From Hydrogenophaga sp. (GTDB lineage: Bacteria; Pseudomonadota; Gammaproteobacteria; Burkholderiales; Burkholderiaceae_C): a stretch of 64,000 bases of DNA. Below, one piece after another: positions 16,714-25,108 of this stretch; the stretch's first letter is position 1; each line of letters starts with the position of its first letter. Location: positions 1-64,000 of the forward strand of contig NZ_JAUSOO010000013.1 in the NCBI RefSeq assembly GCF_030656115.1, read 5' to 3'. Below the pieces are notes generated by a model, which saw nothing but the letters and a program-made list of their open reading frames with translations, was not told the DNA's origin and ran no database searches. A program made the translations under genes and the position numbers.

Positions 16714-16730
16714 GTTAACGCGGCCTTAAC
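16714..16730. promoter_or_regulatory. PmrA-type box upstream of eptA (GTTAAC-N5-CTTAAC)
   Basis: GTTAAC at 16714-16719 and CTTAAC at 16725-16730 are 11 bp apart, 54-70 bp upstream of the eptA start. Matches the well-known PmrA half-site (C/T)TTAA(G/T) on at least one strand, and eptA is a classical PmrA target. Confidence 0.65.
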
Positions 16731-16770
16731 ACGTTCAGAGAACGTGTCTGCGATCTCTCCGGGGGGGTGT

Positions 16771-17604
16771 TTATGGGGCAGAAGCCTCCGGCGCCAGCGT
16801 GGCCAGCACCGTTTCAGAGGCGATCTTCCACTGCCCGTGCTCCAGAACCAGGCGAAGTTGCTTGTGCGACCGGTCCTGGAAGTGCTTGGCCGCGTAGCGC
16901 TGAACAAACCGCACATCGGCCTGCGCGTCACCGGCGAGGTCCACCGCCAGGTCGTCCAGATCGATGCGGATTTGCTGCGCCGGCGTCACGCGCTCGCGGC
17001 GCGTGCGCTCCCATTGGGGGCGGGCTTGGTTGCCGGCAGGCTTGAACGCCGGGCTGTACATGCTCAGGTACCGATCCGCTTGGCCCGCCGACCAGGCCTT
17101 GGCCCAGGCCTGAACGGCGGCCTCCACCGCCGCGCGCGCATCGGCTTGCGGTGTGGCCGTCGCCGACGCAGGAGCTGCCGGGGCCTGCGCGGGCTCGGCT
17201 GCGGCGCGTGCGATCGGGGTGGGTGGAGGCGCTGTGGCGGTGGCGGTGTTCGCCACGGCGGCCAACGTGACCGCTTCGGGCGCCGCTGTGCCGCCCGTCA
17301 GGTGCATGACCAGCGCGGACACCGCGGCCAAGGCCAGCAAGCCGAGCACCCAGCGGCCAGGGCGCTGCTTGTACCAGCGCGAGCGTCTGCTGCGCCGGGG
17401 CGCCTCGTCGGCAAACCTTTTCTGGATGCGGTTCTCGTTCAGTTGCATCAGGACGAGCAACCCAAACAGGGCCAGCAGCGGCAAGGCCACCAAGGTCAGG
17501 ACCACGTCCTCGAACGGCACACCCATGCTGCTCAGCAGCAGACCCAGCAGCAGCAGCCCCCACAGAAAAAATGCATTGAAAACCACCAGCCATCCTCCAG
17601 ACAA
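16771..17604 (-). CDS. Membrane protein with C-terminal Cds6/NTF2-like domain
   Basis: A 277-residue protein of unknown function. Hydrophobic helices lie near residues 5-27, 33-53 and 84-101, followed by an Ala/Pro-rich linker (about 105-150). The C-terminal 120 residues (AVQAWAKAWSAGQADRYLSMYSPAF ... HGQWKIASETVL, quoted in part) look like the NTF2/SnoaL-like fold found at the end of some L,D-transpeptidases, but no transpeptidase domain is present. It lies between eptA and the sensor kinase, all on the same strand, and could belong to the envelope-stress group. Function cannot be assigned. Confidence 0.65.
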   Translation of the reverse strand: MSGGWLVVFNAFFLWGLLLLGLLLSSMGVPFEDVVLTLVALPLLALFGLLVLMQLNENRIQKRFADEAPRRSRRSRWYKQRPGRWVLGLLALAAVSALVMHLTGGTAAPEAVTLAAVANTATATAPPPTPIARAAAEPAQAPAAPASATATPQADARAAVEAAVQAWAKAWSAGQADRYLSMYSPAFKPAGNQARPQWERTRRERVTPAQQIRIDLDDLAVDLAGDAQADVRFVQRYAAKHFQDRSHKQLRLVLEHGQWKIASETVLATLAPEASAP

Positions 17605-17771
17605 CGGTCGAGCCTATCCCCAGGACGCCCACGCGGGTCCGTTGCACGATCCCCCATTGTTGGGATGCTCCATGGCGCGTGCGTGCGTTGCAGCGGTCAA
17701 CCACCGTGGTCAGGGTACAGCCACCACGTGACATGGCGGCGGGGAACCGGGACGCGTCGGCCCGGCTGCGC

Positions 17772-19166
17772 TCAGCGCGGCCAGCGCAGCGTGAAGCGCG
17801 TGGTCATGGGCGTGTCGCCTTCATCACGCAAGAACTGGGCCCCCAGCTGTTCGGCGATGCGTTCCACCAGGCGCAACCCCAGCCCCAGACCGGCGGTGTC
17901 GGCCGGGGCCACGGTGGTGCCGGTGCCCGCGCTGGCGGGCTGGGGGCAGGCGCCGCGCTGGCCGTCGTCGCTCACCGACAGGCCCACCGCCTGCGGTGTT
18001 TGCCACACCTCCACGCACACCTGGGTGCCTGCGGGCGTGTGGCGCAAAGCGTTTTCCAGCAGGTTGCGCAGGGCCAGCTCCAGCAGCATGGGCTGGGCAC
18101 GCACCCGCACCGGCGCATCGGGCTGCACCAGCGAGAGTTCGTGTCCGGACTCATAAGCCATTTGCGCGTGCCGCGAAATCAGGTCCGTGGCGAGGGCACC
18201 CAGTTCCATGGGGGCGGCCACCTCACCCGAGAGCCCGCTCACCCCCGTGCGCTGCGCCCGCGCCAGGTCCAGCAACTGGGCCAGAATGCGCCCCGCGCGC
18301 AGCGCCTCGTGCTCCAGTTGTGCCAGGTGCTCGGGCGAAGGCTCGCGCTGCGCGGCACGCGCCTGCAGCGCGATGGCCGACAGTGGCGTGCGCAGCTCGT
18401 GGGCCACGTCAGAGGCAAAGGCGCGCTCACGCTGCGCCCGCGTCTGCAGGGTGTCCACCAGCGTGTTGATGGCCTGCACGGTGCTGGAAAATTCGCGAAA
18501 CCGGTGCTGGTCGCTCAGCCGTTGGCCGGCAAACGCATCGAGTTCGGCCACCTCGCGGGACAGGCGGTCCAGCGGGCGCAGGCCACGCCGCAGGGTCCAC
18601 CACAAACCCAGCGCCACCAGCGGCAACACCAGCAAGGCCGGGCGCGCCACGTGCTCCGCCACATCGCGCCCCAGGTCCACCCGCTGGGCCATGTTCATGA
18701 GCACCGCCACGCGGCGGCTGGGCGCATCGGGCGTGGCGCTGGTGGGCGCGGCCTCGACCACCACCATGCGCCAGGGGCCGCTGCCCATCGGGCCCTCGTA
18801 GTGCCGCACCGACGCGCCCACAGCGGGTGGTGTGCCCAGGCCCAGCCCGGCGGCCAGGCGGTGCGTGTCGGCCACCACGCGCTCGCCTTGCCACTCGATC
18901 ACGGCCACGTCCTGCACGTAGCTGCGCAGCCCCTCGCGCGCCAGCGGTTGCGCCAGCTCGCTCACAGCGCCCGGCGACACGGCCAGCCACAAACGGGCCA
19001 CACCCTGCATGTGGCCATCGCTCATTTCTTCGGTTTCGTGGTGCCCGGTGTACCAGGCCACCGCCATCAGGGTCAGCCAGACCAGGGTCAGCGCGCTCAG
19101 CGTCCAGCCCCAGAGGTGGCGCCACAGCACGTTCTGGCGCGGACGCTGGGTGGTTGTGGTGTTCAT
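17772..19166 (-). CDS. Sensor histidine kinase, PmrB/QseC-like
   Basis: A 464-residue inner-membrane kinase with helices near residues 20-39 and 176-192 and a periplasmic sensor of about 135 residues between them. The phosphoacceptor motif is SDVAHELRTPLSA with His256; the N box is LRNLLENALRHTP, and SDDGQRG and GLGLGLRLVERIA form the ATP lid, the first being somewhat degraded. It overlaps the regulator gene by 4 bp. Context (eptA, a lipid phosphatase, PmrA-type boxes) points to a PmrB-like role in sensing cationic peptides, metals or acid. Confidence 0.9.
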   Translation of the reverse strand: MNTTTTQRPRQNVLWRHLWGWTLSALTLVWLTLMAVAWYTGHHETEEMSDGHMQGVARLWLAVSPGAVSELAQPLAREGLRSYVQDVAVIEWQGERVVADTHRLAAGLGLGTPPAVGASVRHYEGPMGSGPWRMVVVEAAPTSATPDAPSRRVAVLMNMAQRVDLGRDVAEHVARPALLVLPLVALGLWWTLRRGLRPLDRLSREVAELDAFAGQRLSDQHRFREFSSTVQAINTLVDTLQTRAQRERAFASDVAHELRTPLSAIALQARAAQREPSPEHLAQLEHEALRAGRILAQLLDLARAQRTGVSGLSGEVAAPMELGALATDLISRHAQMAYESGHELSLVQPDAPVRVRAQPMLLELALRNLLENALRHTPAGTQVCVEVWQTPQAVGLSVSDDGQRGACPQPASAGTGTTVAPADTAGLGLGLRLVERIAEQLGAQFLRDEGDTPMTTRFTLRWPR

Positions 19167-19891
19167 GACGCGGTGGCGCTTGGCGGTGTCGGTGTGTCGG
19201 CCTCGCGCGGAACGAAGTACCCCACGCCCCGCACCGTTTTGATCAGCGATTCGCCCAGCTTGCGCCGCAGGTGGTGCACATGCACTTCAATGGCGTTGCT
19301 GTCCAGCGCCTCGCCAAAGCCGTACAGCGCCGACTCCAGGCGCGATTTGGACAGCACCTGGGGCCGCGCCTGCAGCAGCGTGAGCAGCAGCGCAAATTCT
19401 TTGGCGCCCAGCGCCACCGGCACGCCGGCGCGCTGCACCGTGTGCGCGGCCGGGTCGAGCACCAGCTCGCCGTGTTCGATCACCGGTTTGCTGCGCCCAC
19501 TGGCCCGGCGCAGCATGGCGCGCAGGCGCGCCAGCAGCTCGTTGGCGTCAAACGGCTTGACGATGTAGTCGTCGGCCCCGCCGTCGAGCCCGCTGATGCG
19601 GTCGCTCACGCCGTCGCGGGCGGTCATGATCAGCACCGGCATGTCGGTGTGCGGCAGCTGTTCGCGCCCGGCGGGCCGCTCGGTCTGGCGGCGCAGCCGC
19701 GCCAGCAGGTCCAGCCCGTCGCCATCGGGCAAGCCCAGGTCGAGCAGCATCACGTCAAACGGCTCCACCAACAACGCGGTCCAGGCCGCCTGCAAGGTGG
19801 CACACACATCCACCGCGTAGCCCGCCTGGCGCAGCGACGCGCTCAGGCCACTGGCAATACCGGGATCGTCTTCCACCACTAGTGCGCGCAT
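19163..19891 (-). CDS. Response regulator, PmrA/QseB-like
   Basis: A 242-residue OmpR-family regulator. Asp51 in MLLDLGLPDGDG is the phosphorylation site, VEDDP holds the acidic pocket and IVKPFDANELLARL the conserved lysine. The DNA-binding domain has ALGAKEFALLLTLL and NAIEVHVHHLRRKLG. The start MRALVVEDDP (19891) was chosen over ATG 19954, which adds 21 unrelated residues. A strong PmrA-type repeat (CTTAAG-N5-CTTAAA, 19946-19962) sits just upstream, shared with the divergent phosphatase gene, implying autoregulation and joint control. Confidence 0.92.
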   Translation of the reverse strand: MRALVVEDDPGIASGLSASLRQAGYAVDVCATLQAAWTALLVEPFDVMLLDLGLPDGDGLDLLARLRRQTERPAGREQLPHTDMPVLIMTARDGVSDRISGLDGGADDYIVKPFDANELLARLRAMLRRASGRSKPVIEHGELVLDPAAHTVQRAGVPVALGAKEFALLLTLLQARPQVLSKSRLESALYGFGEALDSNAIEVHVHHLRRKLGESLIKTVRGVGYFVPREADTPTPPSATAS

Positions 19892-19945
19892 GTCGGGGGC
19901 GGACGCGGGGTCCGAAAAAGCAAAAACTTCATTATCCGGCGTGCA

Positions 19946-19962
19946 CTTAAGCACCGCTTAAA
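19946..19962. promoter_or_regulatory. PmrA-type box in the regulator/phosphatase divergent promoter
   Basis: CTTAAG at 19946-19951 and CTTAAA at 19957-19962, 11 bp apart, closely match the classical PmrA operator. The site is between the response regulator (start 19891) and the PAP2 gene (start 19987). Confidence 0.7.
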
Positions 19963-19986
19963 GAAGCCGGCCCACAGTCCACCGGC

Positions 19987-20769
19987 ATGTTTGACACCTT
20001 TCACACGGCGCCCACCGGTGGCAGCCCAACCCAGGCCAACCGCCCCACGCGCTGGCTGCTGGCTGCACTGGCGGTGGCGCTGTTGTGGGACGCCAGCGGC
20101 GCCGATCTGCCGGTGATGCAGTGGCTGGGCACCGCGCAGGGCTTCCCGCTGCGCAACCACTGGCTGCTGGAGCGCGTGCTGCACGAGGGCTTGCGGCAGG
20201 CGTTCACCGGCTTGTTCTGGCTGATGGTGGTGTGGGCGCTGTGGCCCACCCGCTGGGAGCGGCCGGCCCTGCGCTGGCTGCAGCTGCCGCGCCGCGAGCG
20301 CCTGGGGCTGGTGCTGCTGGTGCTGTTGTCGCTGCTGGCGGTGAACCTCATTAAAGTGCAAAGCCAGACCAGCTGCCCGTGGGAGCTGCAGGACTTCGGT
20401 GGCCGCGCGGCGTATGTGTCGCACTGGAACCTGTGGCACGCCGATGGCGGCGCCGGGCGCTGCTTTCCGGGCGGGCACGCGTCCAGCGCCCTGGCCTTTG
20501 TGGCGTTGTGCCTGCCCTGGCTGAGCCCGCCAGAAAACCAGGGGCCACGCCGGCGCACGGTGGGGCTGCGCTGGCTGGTGGCCATGGTGTTCCTGGGGCT
20601 GGTGGCCGGTGGCGTGCAAACCCTGCGCGGTGCCCACTACCCCAGCCACACACTGTGGACGCTGGTGGTGTGCGGCTCGGTCTCGGTCATGGGGTGGCGC
20701 CTGCTGCACCCCGTCCGCCGCGCACCGCGGCCCAACCCGCAGGCCCCGTGCCTGGACAAGCGCTTTTGA
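19987..20769 (+). CDS. PAP2-family membrane phosphatase, lipid A phosphatase-like
   Basis: A 260-residue membrane protein with about five to six hydrophobic segments. PAP2 motifs are KVQSQTSCPW (motif 1 with lysine kept and the usual RP replaced by CP), CFPGGHAS (motif 2) and RGAHYPSHTLWT (motif 3). This variant form is common among PmrA-linked phosphatases that act on lipid A or undecaprenyl phosphates. It starts 25 bp after a PmrA-type box and is divergent from the regulator gene. Lipid A as the substrate is inferred from eptA and the regulator nearby. Confidence 0.85.
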   Translation: MFDTFHTAPTGGSPTQANRPTRWLLAALAVALLWDASGADLPVMQWLGTAQGFPLRNHWLLERVLHEGLRQAFTGLFWLMVVWALWPTRWERPALRWLQLPRRERLGLVLLVLLSLLAVNLIKVQSQTSCPWELQDFGGRAAYVSHWNLWHADGGAGRCFPGGHASSALAFVALCLPWLSPPENQGPRRRTVGLRWLVAMVFLGLVAGGVQTLRGAHYPSHTLWTLVVCGSVSVMGWRLLHPVRRAPRPNPQAPCLDKRF

Positions 20770-20829
20770 CCCGTGGCCGGGCACCGGCCAAAAAATCTGG
20801 CACGCAGTGGCATGTTGATCATTTTGTAA

Positions 20830-20853
20830 AATACAATCATTCTCATTTGTATT
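20830..20853. promoter_or_regulatory. Fur-type box upstream of the imelysin gene
   Basis: AATACAA and TTGTATT (7-bp inverted arms) enclose TCATTCTCATT, giving an AT-rich sequence very like bacterial Fur sites. It ends 14 bp before the imelysin start, overlapping the expected promoter, so iron repression of this gene and possibly those after it is likely. Confidence 0.6.
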
Positions 20854-20867
20854 AGCCAAGGATCATC

Positions 20868-22052
20868 ATGAAACATCGAATCCTCGCCCTTGCCATCGCC
20901 GCCCTGGGTGCCAACACGGCACTGACAGCATGGCCGGCCCATGCCAGCACACCGGCCGCTGCCGCGGCGGCGGGTGTCGAATACAAGACGGTGAGCGCGC
21001 ACTACGCCGGTCTGGTGCACGCCAACTACAGCGACACCCTGGCCGCGGCCAAAGACATGCAATCCGCCATTGCCGGGTTCGTCAAGGCACCCTCCGCCGA
21101 AGGTCTGGAGAAAGCCCGCAAGGCCTGGCTGGAAGCCCGCGAGTTCTACGGCCAGACCGAGGCCTTCCGCTTCTACGGCGGCCCGATCGACGACGCCAAC
21201 GGACCCGAAGGCCAGATCAACGCCTGGCCGCTGGACGAGTCCTATGTGGACTATGTGGTGGGCAAGCCCAAGACCGGCATGGTCAACAACCCCAAGTTCA
21301 AGATCACCAAGGCCGCGCTGATCAAGGCCAACGAGCGCGGCGGTGAAGAAAACATCAGTGCCGGCTGGCACGCCATCGAGTTCCTGCTCTGGGGCCAGGA
21401 CCTGAGCGAAACCGGGCCGGGCAACCGCTCCTTTGAAGACTACGTCAAAGGCAAGGGCGAAAACGTCGAGCGCCGCGCGCTGTACCTGACCACCGCCACC
21501 GAACTGCTCATCGACGACCTGTCGGCCATGGTCAAAGCCTGGGCGCCCAACGCCAGGAACTACCGCGCCAAATTTGAAAAAGGCGGCAAGGAATCGGTGC
21601 GCAAAATGATCGTGGGCATGGGCTCGCTCTCGCGCGGCGAGCTGGCCGGCGAACGCATGGAAGTGGCACTGAATTCACAGGACCAGGAAGACGAACACTC
21701 CTGCTTCTCCGACAACACGCACCGCGACGTGGTGGCCAACGCCCTGGGCATCCAGAACGTGTGGCTGGGCCAGTACCAGCGCCGCGACGGCAGTCTGCTG
21801 CAAGGACCGGGCGTGCGCGATCTGGTGGCCGCCAAGAACGCCGCGCTGGCGGAGAAGACCACCGCGCAAATCGCCGCCTCGGTGCAGGGCGCCGAGGCCA
21901 TTCCCGCCCCCTTCGACCGCGCCATCGCCAAGGGTTCGGCCGGCCGGCCGGCGATCGAGAAGACCATCGACAGTCTGGTCGAACAGTCCAGGCTGCTGGT
22001 GCAGTCGGCCTCCAGCGTGGGCATCACCAAGCTGACGCTGGTCGAGCCTTGA
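20868..22052 (+). CDS. Imelysin-family iron-regulated periplasmic protein (IrpA-like)
   Basis: A 394-residue protein with a signal peptide ending near AHAS (residues 24-27). The imelysin (M75) signature GxHxxE is present as GWHAIE, with His168 and Glu171, within SAGWHAIEFLLWGQ. Family members bind metal or heme at the cell surface or in the periplasm and are iron-repressed; peptidase activity is doubtful for most. A Fur-like box precedes it, and a second imelysin, two diheme DUF1111 proteins and a DUF1513 protein follow, the usual association for this family. A terminator hairpin follows at 22106-22133. Confidence 0.9.
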   Translation: MKHRILALAIAALGANTALTAWPAHASTPAAAAAAGVEYKTVSAHYAGLVHANYSDTLAAAKDMQSAIAGFVKAPSAEGLEKARKAWLEAREFYGQTEAFRFYGGPIDDANGPEGQINAWPLDESYVDYVVGKPKTGMVNNPKFKITKAALIKANERGGEENISAGWHAIEFLLWGQDLSETGPGNRSFEDYVKGKGENVERRALYLTTATELLIDDLSAMVKAWAPNARNYRAKFEKGGKESVRKMIVGMGSLSRGELAGERMEVALNSQDQEDEHSCFSDNTHRDVVANALGIQNVWLGQYQRRDGSLLQGPGVRDLVAAKNAALAEKTTAQIAASVQGAEAIPAPFDRAIAKGSAGRPAIEKTIDSLVEQSRLLVQSASSVGITKLTLVEP

Positions 22053-22105
22053 TTCCGGCGCTCGCAACGGGCGCCATTCCAACGCTGTAGCCGGTCCATC
22101 GCTGC

Positions 22106-22133
22106 GCCCCACCGGGCGGCAGCGGGGCTTTTT
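22106..22133 (+). terminator. Rho-independent terminator after the imelysin gene
   Basis: GCCCC (22106-22110) pairs with GGGGC (22124-22128) and is followed directly by TTTTT. It lies between the imelysin and RCC1 genes, so expression of the downstream genes probably depends on read-through or another promoter. Confidence 0.6.
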
Positions 22134-22164
22134 GCCGCACCCTCTTTCTTGAAAGGCATGTTTC

Positions 22165-23712
22165 ATGTCACGGACCCTCTTCTCCATGCCGATCGCCACC
22201 GCCGTTCTGGCCGGCTTGCTTGCCGGTTGCGGCGGCGGCGACACCCTCACGCTGGACACCACCGCACCCACACTGAGCAGCGTGCAAGCGGCCCACGAAA
22301 CGGTGGTGAAGCAAGCGCGCCTCACCGTGACCGGCACCGTCACTGACGACACCGGTGTGCAGTCCGTGCAGATCGCGCTCAATGGCCAAACGGGCACGGC
22401 CGCTTTAAGCGGCGGCAGCTTCACGGCCACGGTCGACCTCAAGGCCGGCCGCAACAACTACACCCTGACCGCCCGGGACGCCGCCGGCAACGAGGGCACG
22501 CTGCAGGGATCGGTCTACCTGGGCCACCGCGTGGCGGGCGGCAACGCGCACGCCGGTGCCCTCATCGACGGCAAGCTCTACACATGGGGCCGCAACAACT
22601 TCGGCCAGACCGGTCTGGGATTCACCTCGACGGTGTCGGCCAACGCCGAAACACACCCGGTGGCGCCCACCCGCGCTGGCGGCATGGCAACCTTTGTGGC
22701 CCTGGCTTTCAACCAAAACCACTCCCTCGCCATCGATGCAAACGGTCAAGTCTGGAGTTGGGGCGACGACACCGATGGCCAACTGGGCCGGGGCACCGAC
22801 GGCCGCAGCCTGTGCGGCAGCGGCACGGTCGCGAACTGCCGTCTGGACATCGCCCAGGTGCCAGGCCTGGACAACACCGTGAGCCTGTCCGCCGGCTACA
22901 ACCATGTGCTGGCCCTCAAGGCCGACGGCACGGTCTGGGCCATGGGTCTGAACACCTTGGGGCAATTGGGCAACGGCACCACCACCCGCAGCGCCACGCC
23001 GGTGCCAGTGGTCTGGAGCCCTGCCGACGCGCCCAACGTCGGACGCATCGTCCAGGTCTCGGCCAGCTCGGCTTCTTCCTACGCACTGGACGACCAGGGC
23101 CAGCTCTGGGCCTGGGGCCGCAACCAGTACGCCAACCTGGGACAGGGTGCGCTCAGCACCGGCACCACCGCTCAGGCCACACCGCTCAAGGTGCCCATGC
23201 CCGCGGGCGTTCGCATCGCATCGGTGGCCAACGGCCGCGACCATGTGCTGGCCCTGTCCAGCGACGGCAAGGTCTACGCCTGGGGCCTGAACGCCAGCAG
23301 CCAGGTGGGCTTCAACGGCTACATCCACAAGGGCACGGCCACCGCCTGGGCGAGTCCGGTGCTCTCGCCCACCAGCCTGCCCTGGATGGAAACCCACCCG
23401 GTGGTCGAGGTCTATGGCAACGGCAACACGAGCTACGCGCGCCGCGCCGACGGCAAGGTCTACCCATGGGGCATGTACGGCGCCAGCGAGGGCACCGGCA
23501 CCGTCTACGCCAACCTGGATGAGCCCGAAGACCGCCTGACGACGCTGGCGTCGATCGTCGACATGTCCCTGGGCGCGCTGCACCAGGTGGCACTGCGCAG
23601 CGACGGGCAGGTGTTTACCTGGGGCTGGAGCTTCGAAGGGGCGCTGGGTGGTGGCAGCACCACCATCAACACCTGGATGTACAACGCACCGCTGAACCCG
23701 GTGTTCCCATGA
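22165..23712 (+). CDS. RCC1-repeat lipoprotein
   Basis: A 515-residue exported protein. LLAGC ending at Cys22 is a lipobox, followed by an Ig-like stretch (about residues 30-115: TVTDDTGVQSVQIALNGQ, LTARDAAGNEGTLQG). The rest is a beta-propeller of RCC1 repeats, seen as recurring KLYTWGRNNFGQTG, QVWSWGDDTDGQLG, TVWAMGLNTLGQLG, QLWAWGRNQYANLG, KVYAWGLNASSQVG and QVFTWGWSFEGALG. It probably mediates protein contacts at the outer membrane. The next gene starts 4 bp inside it, so it is translationally coupled to the diheme DUF1111 gene, which hints at a joint complex. RCC1 proteins are not a standard part of this iron cluster. Confidence 0.82.
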   Translation: MSRTLFSMPIATAVLAGLLAGCGGGDTLTLDTTAPTLSSVQAAHETVVKQARLTVTGTVTDDTGVQSVQIALNGQTGTAALSGGSFTATVDLKAGRNNYTLTARDAAGNEGTLQGSVYLGHRVAGGNAHAGALIDGKLYTWGRNNFGQTGLGFTSTVSANAETHPVAPTRAGGMATFVALAFNQNHSLAIDANGQVWSWGDDTDGQLGRGTDGRSLCGSGTVANCRLDIAQVPGLDNTVSLSAGYNHVLALKADGTVWAMGLNTLGQLGNGTTTRSATPVPVVWSPADAPNVGRIVQVSASSASSYALDDQGQLWAWGRNQYANLGQGALSTGTTAQATPLKVPMPAGVRIASVANGRDHVLALSSDGKVYAWGLNASSQVGFNGYIHKGTATAWASPVLSPTSLPWMETHPVVEVYGNGNTSYARRADGKVYPWGMYGASEGTGTVYANLDEPEDRLTTLASIVDMSLGALHQVALRSDGQVFTWGWSFEGALGGGSTTINTWMYNAPLNPVFP

Positions 23713-25076
23713 CGTTCAGCACCTGGAAAACCCCTTCGACATGGGCCCGCCGGACGCTGGCGGTCGCCGCCTCGGTCGGTCTTGTTGGCTGCGGCGGTGG
23801 TTCGAGCGGTGGCGGTACCGCCGAGACGCCTTTGAACTGGACGTCACCCGGGGGCAACGCCACGGTCGCGGTGCATGCCACGGCACCCTTCATGCAGTTC
23901 GCACCCAGCATCGACGCGGCCCAGATGGTGGGTGTCTCTCAGGGGCGGGAGCTGTTTGTCGCCGAGTGGCAAGCCGCTCCGGGGCCACGGGCGTTGCTCG
24001 ATGGCCTCGGCCCGCTGTTCAATGCCAACGCCTGCTCGGCCTGTCACGCGGTCGATGGCCGTGTTGCGCCCTACACCGCAGCGGGGGGAACCACGCCCGC
24101 GGTGCTGTTCCGGATCGGCAACGCGAGCGGCAACGAGCATCCCGTCTTCGGCGCCCAACTGCAGCACCAGAGCACCGAGGGCCTGGCCGAAGGCTGGGTC
24201 ACCTGGTCGCGCCAGGCGACGACCGGTGCACTGAACCATGTGGTGACCTTGTTCGACAGCACGAGCGATCTGTCCGGCTACCACTTGGGTGCGCGCATTT
24301 CGCCGCAACTGGTGGGAATGGGTCTGCTGGACTTGGTCTCGGAAGCGCAAATTCTCGAATACGCCGACGCCGATGACCGCAACGGCGATGGCGTGTCGGG
24401 GCGCCCGCATTGGGTGACCGAAGAGGGTGTAACCCGCATCGGCCGATTCGGCTGGAAAGCCATCAACGCAACCCTGCGAACCCAGAACGCAGGGGCCCTG
24501 CACCAAGACATGGGTCTGACGACCCCCGTGAACCCGGTGGAGAACTGCACCCCCGCGCAGACGGTCTGCGCCACAGCCGCCAGCGGGGGCACGCCGGAAG
24601 TGTCGGAGGCGTCGTTGATGGCGGTGGTGGACTTCATGACCGTTTTGGCGGTGCCCGACCGGCGCATCGCGGACCAGAAAGCGTTTGACCAAGGCGCCCG
24701 CCTGTTCGGCAGCATCGGCTGCGTGGCTTGCCACCGACCGACGCTGACCACCATGACCCACCCCCGATTCCCCAGCCTGAGCAACCAGACCCTCTATGCC
24801 TACACCGACTTGCTGCTGCACGACATGGGCGATGGCCTGAGCGACGGCATCCAGGAAAAGGACGCTGCCCCGCGTGAGTGGCGCACACCACCGCTGTGGG
24901 GCCTTGGCATCGTTGAGCAAAAAGCAGGCGCCCGCTTCCTGCACGACGGCCGTGCAACGACTTTGCGCGAGGCCATCGAATGGCACGGTGGTGAAGCCCA
25001 ATCGGCCCGGGATCGCTTCACCGGCCTTGGTGAGGGTGACAAGGCGCTGCTGCTGCAATTCCTGAGGGGCATCTGA
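23709..25076 (+). CDS. Diheme oxidoreductase-like lipoprotein (DUF1111)
   Basis: A 455-residue protein with lipobox LVGC (Cys28) and two heme motifs, CSACH at 109-113 and CVACH at 338-342. The segment around the second heme and the WRTPPLWGLG...FLHDGRA...EWHGGEA blocks are hallmarks of the DUF1111 family (diheme, MauG-like fold). These proteins occur next to imelysins in iron-regulated loci and are thought to carry out redox chemistry linked to iron or heme. It overlaps the RCC1 gene by 4 bp and precedes a second DUF1111 gene by 32 bp. Confidence 0.88.
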   Translation: MTFSTWKTPSTWARRTLAVAASVGLVGCGGGSSGGGTAETPLNWTSPGGNATVAVHATAPFMQFAPSIDAAQMVGVSQGRELFVAEWQAAPGPRALLDGLGPLFNANACSACHAVDGRVAPYTAAGGTTPAVLFRIGNASGNEHPVFGAQLQHQSTEGLAEGWVTWSRQATTGALNHVVTLFDSTSDLSGYHLGARISPQLVGMGLLDLVSEAQILEYADADDRNGDGVSGRPHWVTEEGVTRIGRFGWKAINATLRTQNAGALHQDMGLTTPVNPVENCTPAQTVCATAASGGTPEVSEASLMAVVDFMTVLAVPDRRIADQKAFDQGARLFGSIGCVACHRPTLTTMTHPRFPSLSNQTLYAYTDLLLHDMGDGLSDGIQEKDAAPREWRTPPLWGLGIVEQKAGARFLHDGRATTLREAIEWHGGEAQSARDRFTGLGEGDKALLLQFLRGI

Positions 25077-25108
25077 CGCTCCCATCCCTTCCACCACTGG
25101 CCATCACC

